28,538 nt of DNA from Oscillospiraceae bacterium (GTDB lineage: Bacteria; Bacillota; Clostridia; Oscillospirales; Oscillospiraceae). How positions within the stretch are numbered: position 1 is the stretch's first letter; each line of letters begins with the position of its first letter. Of this stretch, positions 1-6,155 are shown piece after piece. A model generated the notes under the pieces. That model saw nothing but the letters and a program-made list of their open reading frames with translations. It made no database searches and was not told the origin of the DNA. A program made the position numbers and the translations under genes. Location of the stretch: positions 1 to 28,538 of the forward strand of contig JAEDEN010000019.1 of the NCBI GenBank assembly GCA_016293265.1, read 5' to 3'.

Positions 1-235
1 CCTCACCGGCGCCATTGAGCAGGGCGAGTTCGTCACCGATCCCACCTTCGGCGTGAAGGTGCCCACCGCCATCGCGGGCGTGCCCTCTGAGCTGCTGATC
101 CCCGAGAACACCTGGGAGGACAAGGAGGCCTACAAGGCAAGCTGCCGCAAGCTGGCCAACAGCTTCGTGGAGAACTTCAAGAAGTATACCCACATGAGCG
201 ACGAGGTGGTCTCCGCCGGCCCCAAGGCCGAGTAA
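1..235 (+). CDS. pckA: Phosphoenolpyruvate carboxykinase (ATP), C-terminal end only
   Basis: This is the last 77 codons or so of a gene that begins left of the window. The reading frame is open from base 2 to a TAA at 233-235. The peptide carries the conserved C-terminal signature of ATP-dependent PEP carboxykinase: a DPxFGxxVPT stretch, then GVPSELLIPENTW, then LANSFVENFKKY. The family interconverts oxaloacetate plus ATP with PEP plus CO2 in the cytosol, and in anaerobic Firmicutes it can work in either direction. The catalytic core lies outside the window, so completeness cannot be judged. A strong terminator follows 18 bases after the stop, which marks the end of the transcript. Confidence 0.9.
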   Translation, partial: LTGAIEQGEFVTDPTFGVKVPTAIAGVPSELLIPENTWEDKEAYKASCRKLANSFVENFKKYTHMSDEVVSAGPKAE

Positions 236-252
236 ACCCCTGGTTATCAAGA

Positions 253-283
253 AAGGGCCGTCCCTCACGGGACGGCCCTTTTT
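253..283 (+). terminator. Rho-independent terminator of pckA
   Basis: A perfect 12-bp stem (AAGGGCCGTCCC paired with its complement) closes a TCAC loop and runs into a T tract at 279-283. It sits 18 bases after the pckA stop codon. Confidence 0.9.
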
Positions 284-309
284 GCCGGGAAAGCCCTTTT
301 GCCGATCTG

Positions 310-341
310 AAAGGCCCCGCCGCGAAAGCGGCGGGGCCTTT
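310..341 (-). terminator. Hairpin ending the minus-strand aldo/keto reductase operon
   Basis: A 14-bp perfect stem (310-323 with 328-341) closes a GAAA tetraloop just downstream of the minus-strand gene ending at 348. The T run after the stem is short on both strands, so termination may be partial. It lies between convergent genes and may act from either side. Confidence 0.6.
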
Positions 342-347
342 CACAGC

Positions 348-788
348 TCATTTTCTGTCGGGGAACTTGGCGCAATACCGGTCCAGCTCCGCGATGAGGG
401 ATTTCATGTCCTCCTGGGTCATCTCGCACTCCAGCTCGGCGGTCTCCTCGCCCTCCATGATGTTGGGGAGGTAGAAGGCCACGTCCACCAGGAAGGTGCC
501 GCGGCCGCTGGCCTGGGCGGTGAGGGAAAAATAGGGCTCGGCGAACAGGCTTTCGTAGTAGTCCCGGATGCCGGCGTTCAGCACCTTGAGCCCCGCGGTC
601 ATCTCCCGCAGCTCGTAGGTCATCAGGCAGCTGTTGGAATCCTTCACGATGCCGCCCTCCTCGTTGACCCAGGTGGCCCGGAGGACCAGCCAGTTGCGGT
701 CGTCGCTGCCGGGGGCGCCGCCGTCGGCGGGGAATTCGTAGTTCACGATGTCCAGCTTCAAGCTGGCGGAGTCATTTTTGAAAAGCAT
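348..788 (-). CDS. WapI-immunity-like protein (hypothetical)
   Basis: A 146-residue soluble protein with no signal peptide or membrane segment. It is rich in acidic residues and alternating beta-type segments. The layout resembles the small WapI-family immunity proteins: an N-terminal LDIVNYEFP strand, NWLVLRATWVNEEG, then a DSNSCLMTYELREM block. That family is named after the protein neutralising the WapI tRNase toxin, but many members are orphans with no toxin nearby, as here. The ATG at 788 has a good AAGGAG site 9 bases upstream. It lies 20 bases after the stop of the aldo/keto reductase gene and is probably co-transcribed with it. The family assignment is by motif memory only; the function in this cell is unknown. 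Confidence 0.6.
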   Translation of the reverse strand: MLFKNDSASLKLDIVNYEFPADGGAPGSDDRNWLVLRATWVNEEGGIVKDSNSCLMTYELREMTAGLKVLNAGIRDYYESLFAEPYFSLTAQASGRGTFLVDVAFYLPNIMEGEETAELECEMTQEDMKSLIAELDRYCAKFPDRK

Positions 789-808
789 GACGGGTTTCTC
801 CTTACAGG

Positions 809-1828
809 TCAGTCGTTATGGTGCAGGGCGTAGAATTCGTCGTAATCCTTCAGCATGAACTGCAGAAGGGAGGGGGTGTCCAGGTGGTAGGGGCAGCGGC
901 TCTTGCAGGCGTCACAGTGGACGCAGTTTTCGATGCGGTGCATTTTTTCATGCCACTCGTCGGACAGGTACGGCCGGTAGGGCGCGCGGCGCAGCAGGGC
1001 GTTCATGCGGGCGGCATTGGGGATGTCGATCCCGGCGGCGCAGGGCAGGCAATACCCGCAGCCCCGGCAAAAGCTGCCCACAAGCTCCTCCCGGTCCTTT
1101 GCGATGACCGCCTCCAGCTCCGGCGTCATGGGGACCTTCCGCCGGGAGAGCTCCAGCCACTGGTCCAGCTCCGCCTCCCGCTGGATGCCCCAGATGGGAA
1201 CCACATTGTCGTACTGCTGCATGAAGGCGTAGGCGGCCTCTGCGTTGGTGAGCAGGCCGCCGGAGAGGCCCTTCATGGCGATAAAGCCCATGTCCGCCTC
1301 CCGGCAGGCCGCCACCAGGGCGGTGTCCAGCTCCGTGGCCAGGTGGCAGAAGGGGAACTGCAGCGTTTCGAAATGGCCGGATTCAATGGCGGCCTTTGCG
1401 ATGTGGTGGCGGTGGTTGGTGATGCCGATGTGGCGGATGTAGCCCCGCTCCTTCATCTCCAGGGCCGCGGCGAAGGGGCCGTCGGGGTCGGCGGGGTCGG
1501 GCAGCTCCGCCGGATTGTGGAACTGGAACAGGTCGATGTAGCCCAGATGGCGGAGGCTTTGCTCAATGTGGCTGAGGACGGTCTTTTTATCCTTGCCGCC
1601 GCTCTTGGTGGAGATGATGACCTTTTCCCGCACGTCCATCAGGGCGGCGCCCAGTTTTTCCTCACTGTCGGTGTAGAGGTTGGCGGTGTCGAAATAATTG
1701 ATGCCGGACTCGTAGGCGCGGCGCACCAGCTTCACGGCGTCTTCCTTGGAAATGCGCTGGATGGGCAGGGCGCCGAAGGCGGTCTTGGTGACCCACAGCT
1801 CCGAGCGGCCCAGACGGATCTTTTCCAT
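809..1828 (-). CDS. Aldo/keto reductase with C-terminal Fe-S cluster motifs
   Basis: A 339-residue cytosolic oxidoreductase. Residues about 1-260 form the aldo/keto reductase barrel with the full catalytic tetrad D47, Y52, K75 and H104. The C-terminus adds two cysteine clusters, CRGCGYCLPC near residue 265 and CVHCDACKSRCP near 310, which match the 4Fe-4S tail of the anaerobe-type aldo/keto reductase subfamily. Members are thought to reduce carbonyl substrates, possibly with ferredoxin-like electron transfer; the substrate cannot be read from sequence. A longer open frame exists, but the ATG at 1828 is chosen because AAAGGAGGAG sits just upstream and the barrel begins there. It is first in a two-gene unit with the WapI-like gene and has its own promoter at 1860-1887. 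Confidence 0.88.
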   Translation of the reverse strand: MEKIRLGRSELWVTKTAFGALPIQRISKEDAVKLVRRAYESGINYFDTANLYTDSEEKLGAALMDVREKVIISTKSGGKDKKTVLSHIEQSLRHLGYIDLFQFHNPAELPDPADPDGPFAAALEMKERGYIRHIGITNHRHHIAKAAIESGHFETLQFPFCHLATELDTALVAACREADMGFIAMKGLSGGLLTNAEAAYAFMQQYDNVVPIWGIQREAELDQWLELSRRKVPMTPELEAVIAKDREELVGSFCRGCGYCLPCAAGIDIPNAARMNALLRRAPYRPYLSDEWHEKMHRIENCVHCDACKSRCPYHLDTPSLLQFMLKDYDEFYALHHND

Positions 1829-1859
1829 GGCGGCTCCTCCTTTGGTCGTTTCTGGGGCT

Positions 1860-1887
1860 ATTATAGCACGGTTTTCCCCATTTGCAA
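1860..1887 (-). promoter_or_regulatory. Promoter of the aldo/keto reductase operon
   Basis: Minus strand: -35 TTGCAA at 1882-1887, 16-base spacer, perfect -10 TATAAT at 1860-1865. The predicted start is about 25 bases upstream of the ATG at 1828. The -35 box is the same palindromic hexamer used by the promoter on the other strand. Confidence 0.7.
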
Positions 1888-1909
1888 ATGGCGGAGAATG
1901 TGTTACAAT
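1882..1909 (+). promoter_or_regulatory. Promoter of the ModE-like regulator gene
   Basis: Plus strand: -35 TTGCAA at 1882-1887, 16-base spacer, -10 TACAAT at 1904-1909. The leader of about 75 nt holds a small 6-bp hairpin at 1927-1942. The -35 lies in the palindrome ATTTGCAAAT (1880-1889), shared with the divergent promoter. Confidence 0.6.
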
Positions 1910-1992
1910 CAACCGTGTATGGGGGACAGGGCGTTTGCCCTGGGGCCTGGACGGACGTTCGGCCCGTATTACAGGAAAAAGGAGCTGAGGGC

Positions 1993-2361
1993 ATGGACAG
2001 GGAACTGCATATGAAGGTGACGCTGCGGCTGTATACCCGGGATGAGCAGCGGTGCTTCGGTCCCGGCATCGCAACGCTGATGGAACGGGTGGAGGAGCAC
2101 CATTCCCTGCGGGCGGCGGCCATGTCCATGGAGATGGCCTACTCCAAGGCCTGGCGCATCATCCACACGGCGGAGGAGGTCTTTGGCTGCAAGCTGCTGG
2201 CCTCCACCATCGGCGGCAGGAACGGGGGCGGCGCGGAACTGACCCCCCAGGGAAAGCGGCTGCTGGCGGCCTATCAGGCCTATGCGGCGGATGTGGAGCG
2301 CTATTGCAGGAACCGCTTTGAGGAGAGCTTCGGCTTTTACCGGGAACTGGAGACAAAATGA
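1993..2361 (+). CDS. ModE-type winged helix-turn-helix regulator
   Basis: A 122-residue DNA-binding protein consisting only of the N-terminal half of ModE. A LysR-like helix-turn-helix at about residues 30-60 (LMERVEEHHSLRAAA then YSKAWRII) is followed by the wing signature GGRNGGGAELTPQGKRLL. ModE proteins sense molybdate through C-terminal TOBE domains, which are absent here, so the ligand is open. Single-domain relatives often sit beside molybdenum-enzyme or redox genes. The ATG at 1993 is preferred because GGAG lies 8 bases upstream and the family fold begins there; the frame is open further left. The gene is divergent from the Fe-S aldo/keto reductase and is a plausible regulator of it (inference). 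A terminator overlaps its stop codon. Confidence 0.8.
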   Translation: MDRELHMKVTLRLYTRDEQRCFGPGIATLMERVEEHHSLRAAAMSMEMAYSKAWRIIHTAEEVFGCKLLASTIGGRNGGGAELTPQGKRLLAAYQAYAADVERYCRNRFEESFGFYRELETK

Positions 2362-2389
2362 AAAGACCGTGCTTCGGCACGGTCTTTTT
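2361..2389. terminator. Bidirectional rho-independent terminator
   Basis: A 12-bp stem (AAAAGACCGTGC and its complement) with a TTCG tetraloop is flanked by A and T runs. It works for the ModE-like gene ending at 2361 and, on the minus strand, for the Big_2 gene ending at 2394. Confidence 0.9.
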
Positions 2390-2393
2390 CGTA

Positions 2394-3293
2394 TTATTTC
2401 ACGCGGACGATGCACTCCAGGGTCACGCCGTCGAAGGTGGCGGTGACGGTGGTGGTGCCCTTGCCCACGGCCTTCACCAGTCCGGTGTTGGAAACGGTGG
2501 CCACGGCGTTATCCTTGGAGGCCCAGGTGACCTGGGAGGTGACGCCCTGGACTTTGAGCTGCACGTTCACATCCCCCACGTAGGTGGTGTAGTCCGTTTT
2601 GTTCAGGGATGCGCCGGAAGCAGGGGCGGACGGCGTGGAGGGCGATGCGGGGGCGGAGCCGCCCTTCACCCGGACGATGCAGGTGCCCTTATAGTTGCCG
2701 TCGGAGACCAGAACGTTGACGGTGCCGTTGGCGATGGCCTTCACCTTGCCCTTGTCGTCCACGGTGGCCACGGCCGGGTCCTGGCTGACCCAGGTATAGT
2801 TCCCGGAGCCGCCGGAGACGGTGAGCTGCACGTCGGGGTCCCCCACGGGGATGGTGAAGTCCGTCTTGTTCAGCGTCAGGCCGCTGGGGAGGTTGTTGAC
2901 CGTCTCATAGGAGACCTGGGGCGCCGGCTCCACGCTGGGGTCCTCCGGCATGGTGCCGGGGGTGGAGGAAACGGGCTCCTGGCTGCCGGAAGAAGAGCCG
3001 CCGGGGGTCACCTCCGAGACGCCGGGACGGCTGGGGCCCTCCGCGCCTGTGAGCTTGTCCCCGAAGAGAAGGTAGATCAAAAGGGCGCCCATCACCAGAA
3101 TGAGGATGAGCAGGGTGGGTGTCACGAGACTGTAGGAGTTTTTGGAGCGGCTGCCGTTTTTGGGGGCGGAGCGGCGGCCTCCGCGGCGGGCGGGTGTACC
3201 CTCCCGCTCCAGCGCCTCCTCCTCGCAGAAGGGACAATATTTATAAGTGTCGGAGTATTTTTCTCCGCAGTCGGGACAGCGCTTCATGGCCAT
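2394..3293 (-). CDS. Zinc-ribbon, single-TM protein with two Big_2 (Ig-like) domains
   Basis: A 299-residue membrane-anchored protein. Residues 6-23 form a zinc ribbon (C6, C9, C20, C23), followed by a basic Arg/Lys-rich linker, one hydrophobic helix at about 57-77, and a Ser/Pro/Gly linker to about 135. Two tandem bacterial Ig-like Big_2 repeats follow at 137-210 and 227-299; each begins with LNKTD and ends with CIVRVK. By the positive-inside rule the zinc ribbon should be cytosolic and the Ig domains outside. Big_2 domains are usually adhesive or structural surface modules; the role of the zinc ribbon is unknown. The ATG at 3293 is favoured by AGGAGG 7 bases upstream; a second ATG two codons in is possible. 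The gene is transcribed alone from its own promoter. Confidence 0.8.
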   Translation of the reverse strand: MAMKRCPDCGEKYSDTYKYCPFCEEEALEREGTPARRGGRRSAPKNGSRSKNSYSLVTPTLLILILVMGALLIYLLFGDKLTGAEGPSRPGVSEVTPGGSSSGSQEPVSSTPGTMPEDPSVEPAPQVSYETVNNLPSGLTLNKTDFTIPVGDPDVQLTVSGGSGNYTWVSQDPAVATVDDKGKVKAIANGTVNVLVSDGNYKGTCIVRVKGGSAPASPSTPSAPASGASLNKTDYTTYVGDVNVQLKVQGVTSQVTWASKDNAVATVSNTGLVKAVGKGTTTVTATFDGVTLECIVRVK

Positions 3294-3329
3294 GGCAGAA
3301 CCTCCTGTCTACATACTTTACATAATAAC

Positions 3330-3358
3330 ATCATATCGGGTTTTCCCTCCCGCGTCAA
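3330..3358 (-). promoter_or_regulatory. Promoter of the zinc-ribbon/Big_2 gene
   Basis: Minus strand: -35 TTGACG at 3353-3358, 17-base spacer, -10 TATGAT at 3330-3335. The leader to the ATG at 3293 is about 30 nt. Confidence 0.75.
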
Positions 3359-3399
3359 GTGCGGCGGCAGGGAATTTTGTCCAAAGCAGGGGAAAAGCG

Positions 3400-3906
3400 T
3401 CATTTTTCAGAGGCGGCGGAATCGAAGAGATAGCCCAGGAAGCTTTCTGGGTAGTTGATGAACTCCCCCCGGCGCACCATGGAGAGGACCTCTTTCCGGG
3501 TGGCCCAGCGGACATCGCTGACCTCCTCCCGCTGGAGGCGGAGGGCGGAGAGGTCCACCTCCCGGCGGATGACGAAGTAGTCGTCAAAGCCGGTGGCAAA
3601 ATTCACGGTGCACAGGGCCCGCACGCCGGTCAGGTCCAGGGAAAGGCCCAGTTCCTCTCCCACCTCCCTCTGGGCGGCGGCGCGGGTGGTTTCTCCTGCG
3701 GAGACGCCGCCGGCGGCGGAGAGGTCCCATTTTTCGCTCCAGAGGCGCTTTTCCTTGGCCCGCCGCTGGATCAGCAGGCGGTTTTTCCGGTCAAAAATAC
3801 AGATATGGACGATGAGACGGTAGGTCCCCTTCTCCCGCCGGCTGTAGCGCTGGGCCGTCCTGCCCAGGGGGATACGGTTTTCGTCATAGAGATCCACAAG
3901 CTCCAT
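3400..3906 (-). CDS. NUDIX hydrolase (Idi/YfcD-like)
   Basis: A 168-residue cytosolic hydrolase. The NUDIX box is intact at residues 66-88 and matches Gx5Ex7REUxEExGU exactly (GGVSAGE, then REVGEELGL). It binds the divalent metals that cleave nucleoside diphosphates linked to another group. The N-terminal MELVDLYDENRIPLG and the IFDRKNRLLIQRR strand resemble the YfcD / isopentenyl-diphosphate isomerase-like subgroup. The true substrate cannot be told from sequence. The ATG at 3906 is chosen over an in-frame GTG at 3921 because AGGAGG lies 6 bases before it. That ribosome binding site starts inside the stop codon of the upstream DUF6472 gene, which suggests translational coupling. Confidence 0.88.
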   Translation of the reverse strand: MELVDLYDENRIPLGRTAQRYSRREKGTYRLIVHICIFDRKNRLLIQRRAKEKRLWSEKWDLSAAGGVSAGETTRAAAQREVGEELGLSLDLTGVRALCTVNFATGFDDYFVIRREVDLSALRLQREEVSDVRWATRKEVLSMVRRGEFINYPESFLGYLFDSAASEK

Positions 3907-3917
3907 CAGCGGCCTCC

Positions 3918-4091
3918 TCACTGTCTGCGGGCGGTGGCGTAATCGTCACCCCGGCGGTAGAAGGGACAGTTTCGGAAGTCCCCGCGCAAAAAGCGCTCCA
4001 TCTCATCCTCATCCAGATCCATGGTACACACGTAGGCGTCCGTCAGATCGTCGTAATCATAGTTGACACATTCTTCGCAGTTGGAAGCCAT
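3918..4091 (-). CDS. DUF6472 family small cysteine-containing protein
   Basis: A 57-residue protein that a 60-residue ORF cutoff misses. It starts MASNCEECVNYDYDDL, has a strongly acidic middle (DLDEDEMERF) and ends GDFRNCPFYRRGDDY followed by a short basic tail. This matches the DUF6472 family of clostridial mini-proteins. Four cysteines, C5, C8, C22 and C42, could bind a metal; no function is known to me. The ATG at 4091 has AAAGGA upstream, and a good promoter lies 36 bases before it. Its stop overlaps the ribosome binding site of the NUDIX gene, so the two form an operon. Confidence 0.85.
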   Translation of the reverse strand: MASNCEECVNYDYDDLTDAYVCTMDLDEDEMERFLRGDFRNCPFYRRGDDYATARRQ

Positions 4092-4126
4092 GGCGGCTCA
4101 TCCTTTCCGGTTTATCGTTCTTTTTT

Positions 4127-4155
4127 ATTTTACGGCGGCTTGCGTCCAATTACAA
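4127..4155 (-). promoter_or_regulatory. Promoter of the DUF6472-NUDIX operon
   Basis: Minus strand: -35 TTGTAA at 4150-4155, 17-base spacer, -10 TAAAAT at 4127-4132. Confidence 0.65.
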
Positions 4156-4350
4156 GGAAAAAGGGAAAAAGAAGGGGAAAAAAGCGAATTTTGCAAGTTG
4201 TAGGATGACTGCCTGCAAGGTAGGACTTTGATGGAAAAGCAGGATACAACCGGGAAAAAGAGGACAAATTTGACCTTCTTTGTGCAGATACAACAAAATC
4301 GGACTGGCCTATCCGGGCAAATTTGCGACAAAACGGCATACAGGAAACGA
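4156..4350. other. AT-rich intergenic stretch without a recognised gene
   Basis: Between the divergent promoters of the DUF6472 gene and the small membrane protein gene lies an A-rich (plus strand) segment. It holds purine runs at 4156-4185 and loosely repeated AGGAT and ACAA words. I see no ORF with a ribosome binding site and no convincing long hairpin. Confidence 0.5.
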
Positions 4351-4379
4351 TTGACTTTTCTGCTTTGACACGCTAAAAT
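4351..4379 (+). promoter_or_regulatory. Promoter of the small membrane protein gene
   Basis: -35 TTGACT at 4351-4356, 17-base spacer, -10 TAAAAT at 4374-4379. The start codon at 4417 follows about 30 bases after the predicted transcription start. Confidence 0.75.
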
Positions 4380-4416
4380 ACTACCAAACCCAAAGGAAAT
4401 GAAAGGAGCCGGAACA

Positions 4417-4707
4417 ATGACCTTCACCGCTATGTATGACAACCGGATGATGGCTAACACCGCGTCTGCGTCCTTCGCAGAGGCAAACGGCTCCTGCGCG
4501 CATACTGCCTCCATGCATTCCGCCAATTCCATCATGCTCACTGTGGACGCCATTATTATGGCGTCCATTCTTATTTGCGGCCTGATTCTGGGCGGCCTGC
4601 TGCGCCTGGCCGGCATTTCCCTGCTGGTTCTGGTACTGGTAGCCCTGGTAGTTCTGGTAGCACATCCCTTTGATATGCCTGCTGCGCGAAGAAAGCCATA
4701 CCTGTAA
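4417..4707 (+). CDS. Small single-TM protein of unknown function
   Basis: A 96-residue protein I do not recognise. The first 45 residues are polar and rich in Ala, Ser, Met and Asn. Residues about 46-85 are strongly hydrophobic (IIMASILICGLILGGLL, then a Leu/Val run), giving one long or two short membrane helices. The tail is basic (AARRKPYL). The plus strand is preferred because promoter, AAAGGAG 8 bases before the ATG at 4417, open frame and terminator all agree. The minus strand also holds long open frames, one very rich in Gln, Tyr and Asn, but without a good start site. The Leu/Val run is encoded by CTG/GTA-type repeats, and a perfect 9-bp palindrome lies inside the gene. Possibly a stress or membrane-associated mini-protein; this is only a guess. 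Confidence 0.6.
   Translation: MTFTAMYDNRMMANTASASFAEANGSCAHTASMHSANSIMLTVDAIIMASILICGLILGGLLRLAGISLLVLVLVALVVLVAHPFDMPAARRKPYL
4545..4566. repeat. Perfect 9-bp inverted repeat inside the small membrane protein gene
   Basis: GGACGCCAT (4545-4553), a TATT spacer, then ATGGCGTCC (4558-4566). It codes the start of the hydrophobic segment and could fold in the mRNA. Confidence 0.8.
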
Positions 4708-4721
4708 AATGAGACAGGAAT

Positions 4722-4754
4722 GCGGCTCCGCTCAGAAGGCGGGGCCGCTTTTTT
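4722..4754 (+). terminator. Terminator after the small membrane protein gene
   Basis: A 10-bp GC-rich stem with one G-U pair (4722-4731 with 4739-4748) is followed by six T at 4749-4754. It separates this gene from livK, whose start lies 44 bases on. livK must use read-through or a weak promoter in that gap. Confidence 0.8.
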
Positions 4755-4797
4755 GTATAAAAAGCATCCAACATTTTATGTTAAAAGGAGAAAGATT

Positions 4798-5991
4798 ATG
4801 AAGAAGTTGTTTGCACTTGCCATGGCAGCCGTCATGACCATGTCCCTGGCCGCCTGCGGCGGCAAGGAAGACGCCCCTGCCGCTCCCGCTGCCTCCGCTC
4901 CCGCCGCCTCCGCCCCCGCCGCCTCCGGCGCGGCCTTCAAGCTGGGCGGCACCGGCCCCCTGACCGGCGGCGCCGCCATCTACGGCAACGCAGCCAAGAA
5001 CGGCGCCCAGATCGCTGTTGATGAGATCAACGCCATGGACGGCGCCATCAAGTTCGAGCTGAAGTACGAGGACGACACCCATGACCCCGAGAAGGCCGTC
5101 AACGCCTACAACGCCCTGAAGGACTGGGGTATGCAGATCTCCCTGGGCTCTGTCACCTCCAAGCCCGCCGAGGCTACCTCCGCTGAAAACTACGCCGACC
5201 GCATCTTTGCCCTGACTCCCTCCGCCTCCTCCACCGCCACCGTCGAGGGCAAGGATAACTTCTTCCAGATGTGCTTCATGGATCCCAACCAGGGCTCCGC
5301 TTCCGCCCAGTACATCGCCGACAAGGCCATGGCCACCAAGGTTGCCGTCATCTGGAAGAACGACGACGTTTACTCCAAGGGCATCCACGACACCTTCGTT
5401 GCGAAGGCTGCCGAGCTGAACATTGAGATCGTCTCCGACACCACCTTCGCCGACGGCAACGACACCGACTTCTCCGTGCAGCTCTCCGACGCACAGACCA
5501 AGGGCGCTGAGCTGGTGTTCCTGCCCATGTATTATCAGCCCGCTTCCCTGATCTTCGCCCAGGCCTCCGGCATGGGCTACGCCCCCAAGTGGTTCGGCGT
5601 GGACGGCATGGACGGCATCCTGACCATGGAAAACTTTGACACCTCCCTGGCTGAGGGCGTCATCCTGCTGACTCCCTTCAACGCCGACTCTGACGACGCC
5701 GCCACCGCCGCCTTCGTGGCCGAGTATCAGAAGCGCTTCGGCGAGACCCCCAACCAGTTCGCTGCCGACGGCTATGACTGCGTCTACGCTTACAAGCAGG
5801 CTCTGGAAGCCGCCAACTGCACCCCCGACATGAGCAGAGAGGAAATCTGCGACGCCATGATCCAGCAGTTCACCACCATGACCTTCGACGGCCTCACCGG
5901 CGACGGCATGACCTGGAGCACCGACGGCACCGTGACCAAGAGCCCCAAGGGCATGATGATCCAGAACGGCGTTTACGTGGGCCTCGACTAA
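4798..5991 (+). CDS. livK: Branched-chain amino acid ABC transporter, substrate-binding lipoprotein
   Basis: A 397-residue lipoprotein of the Peripla_BP_6 (LIV-binding) family. A basic N-terminus and hydrophobic h-region lead to the lipobox LAAC with C20 as the lipidated residue. A low-complexity Ala/Pro/Ser linker of repeated PAASA units spans about 27-44. The type I periplasmic-binding fold follows, from FKLGGTGPLTGGAAIYGN to the end. It should capture a leucine/isoleucine/valine-type or related amino acid outside the membrane and pass it to LivHM. The ATG at 4798 has AAAAGGAG 7 bases upstream. It is the first gene of a complete livKHMGF cluster. The gap before livH holds a strong hairpin, as often seen where the binding protein is made in excess. 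Exact ligand unproven. Confidence 0.92.
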   Translation: MKKLFALAMAAVMTMSLAACGGKEDAPAAPAASAPAASAPAASGAAFKLGGTGPLTGGAAIYGNAAKNGAQIAVDEINAMDGAIKFELKYEDDTHDPEKAVNAYNALKDWGMQISLGSVTSKPAEATSAENYADRIFALTPSASSTATVEGKDNFFQMCFMDPNQGSASAQYIADKAMATKVAVIWKNDDVYSKGIHDTFVAKAAELNIEIVSDTTFADGNDTDFSVQLSDAQTKGAELVFLPMYYQPASLIFAQASGMGYAPKWFGVDGMDGILTMENFDTSLAEGVILLTPFNADSDDAATAAFVAEYQKRFGETPNQFAADGYDCVYAYKQALEAANCTPDMSREEICDAMIQQFTTMTFDGLTGDGMTWSTDGTVTKSPKGMMIQNGVYVGLD

Positions 5992-6033
5992 ATAAAATAG
6001 AAAGACCCTCTCTCTTTTCCTCTACCCTGAGCA

Positions 6034-6069
6034 CCCCGGGCCGGAGCGGCGAGTCCGCTCCGGCCGGGG
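6034..6069 (+). promoter_or_regulatory. GC-rich hairpin between livK and livH
   Basis: A 10-11 bp perfect stem (6039-6049 with 6055-6065) with loop CGAGT is extended by four more G-C pairs across a bulged G. There is no T tract after it. It probably stabilises the livK message or attenuates transcription into livHMGF. Confidence 0.65.
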
Positions 6070-6155
6070 CATGCAGCGCGTATCGGAAAGATACTGTGGA
6101 AACGGTGTTTTTCGGATACGCACTGAAGAACGAATTGTTGTTAGGAGTGTAAAAC

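Noticed and set aside
1829..2074. N-terminal extension of the aldo/keto reductase
   Set aside because: It would cross the promoter and the divergent regulator; the ATG at 1828 has a strong ribosome binding site and begins the conserved fold.
4381..4665. Minus-strand Gln/Tyr-rich frame opposite the small membrane protein
   Set aside because: The only purine-rich site touches the ATG with no spacer, and no promoter was seen. The plus strand has the full set of signals.
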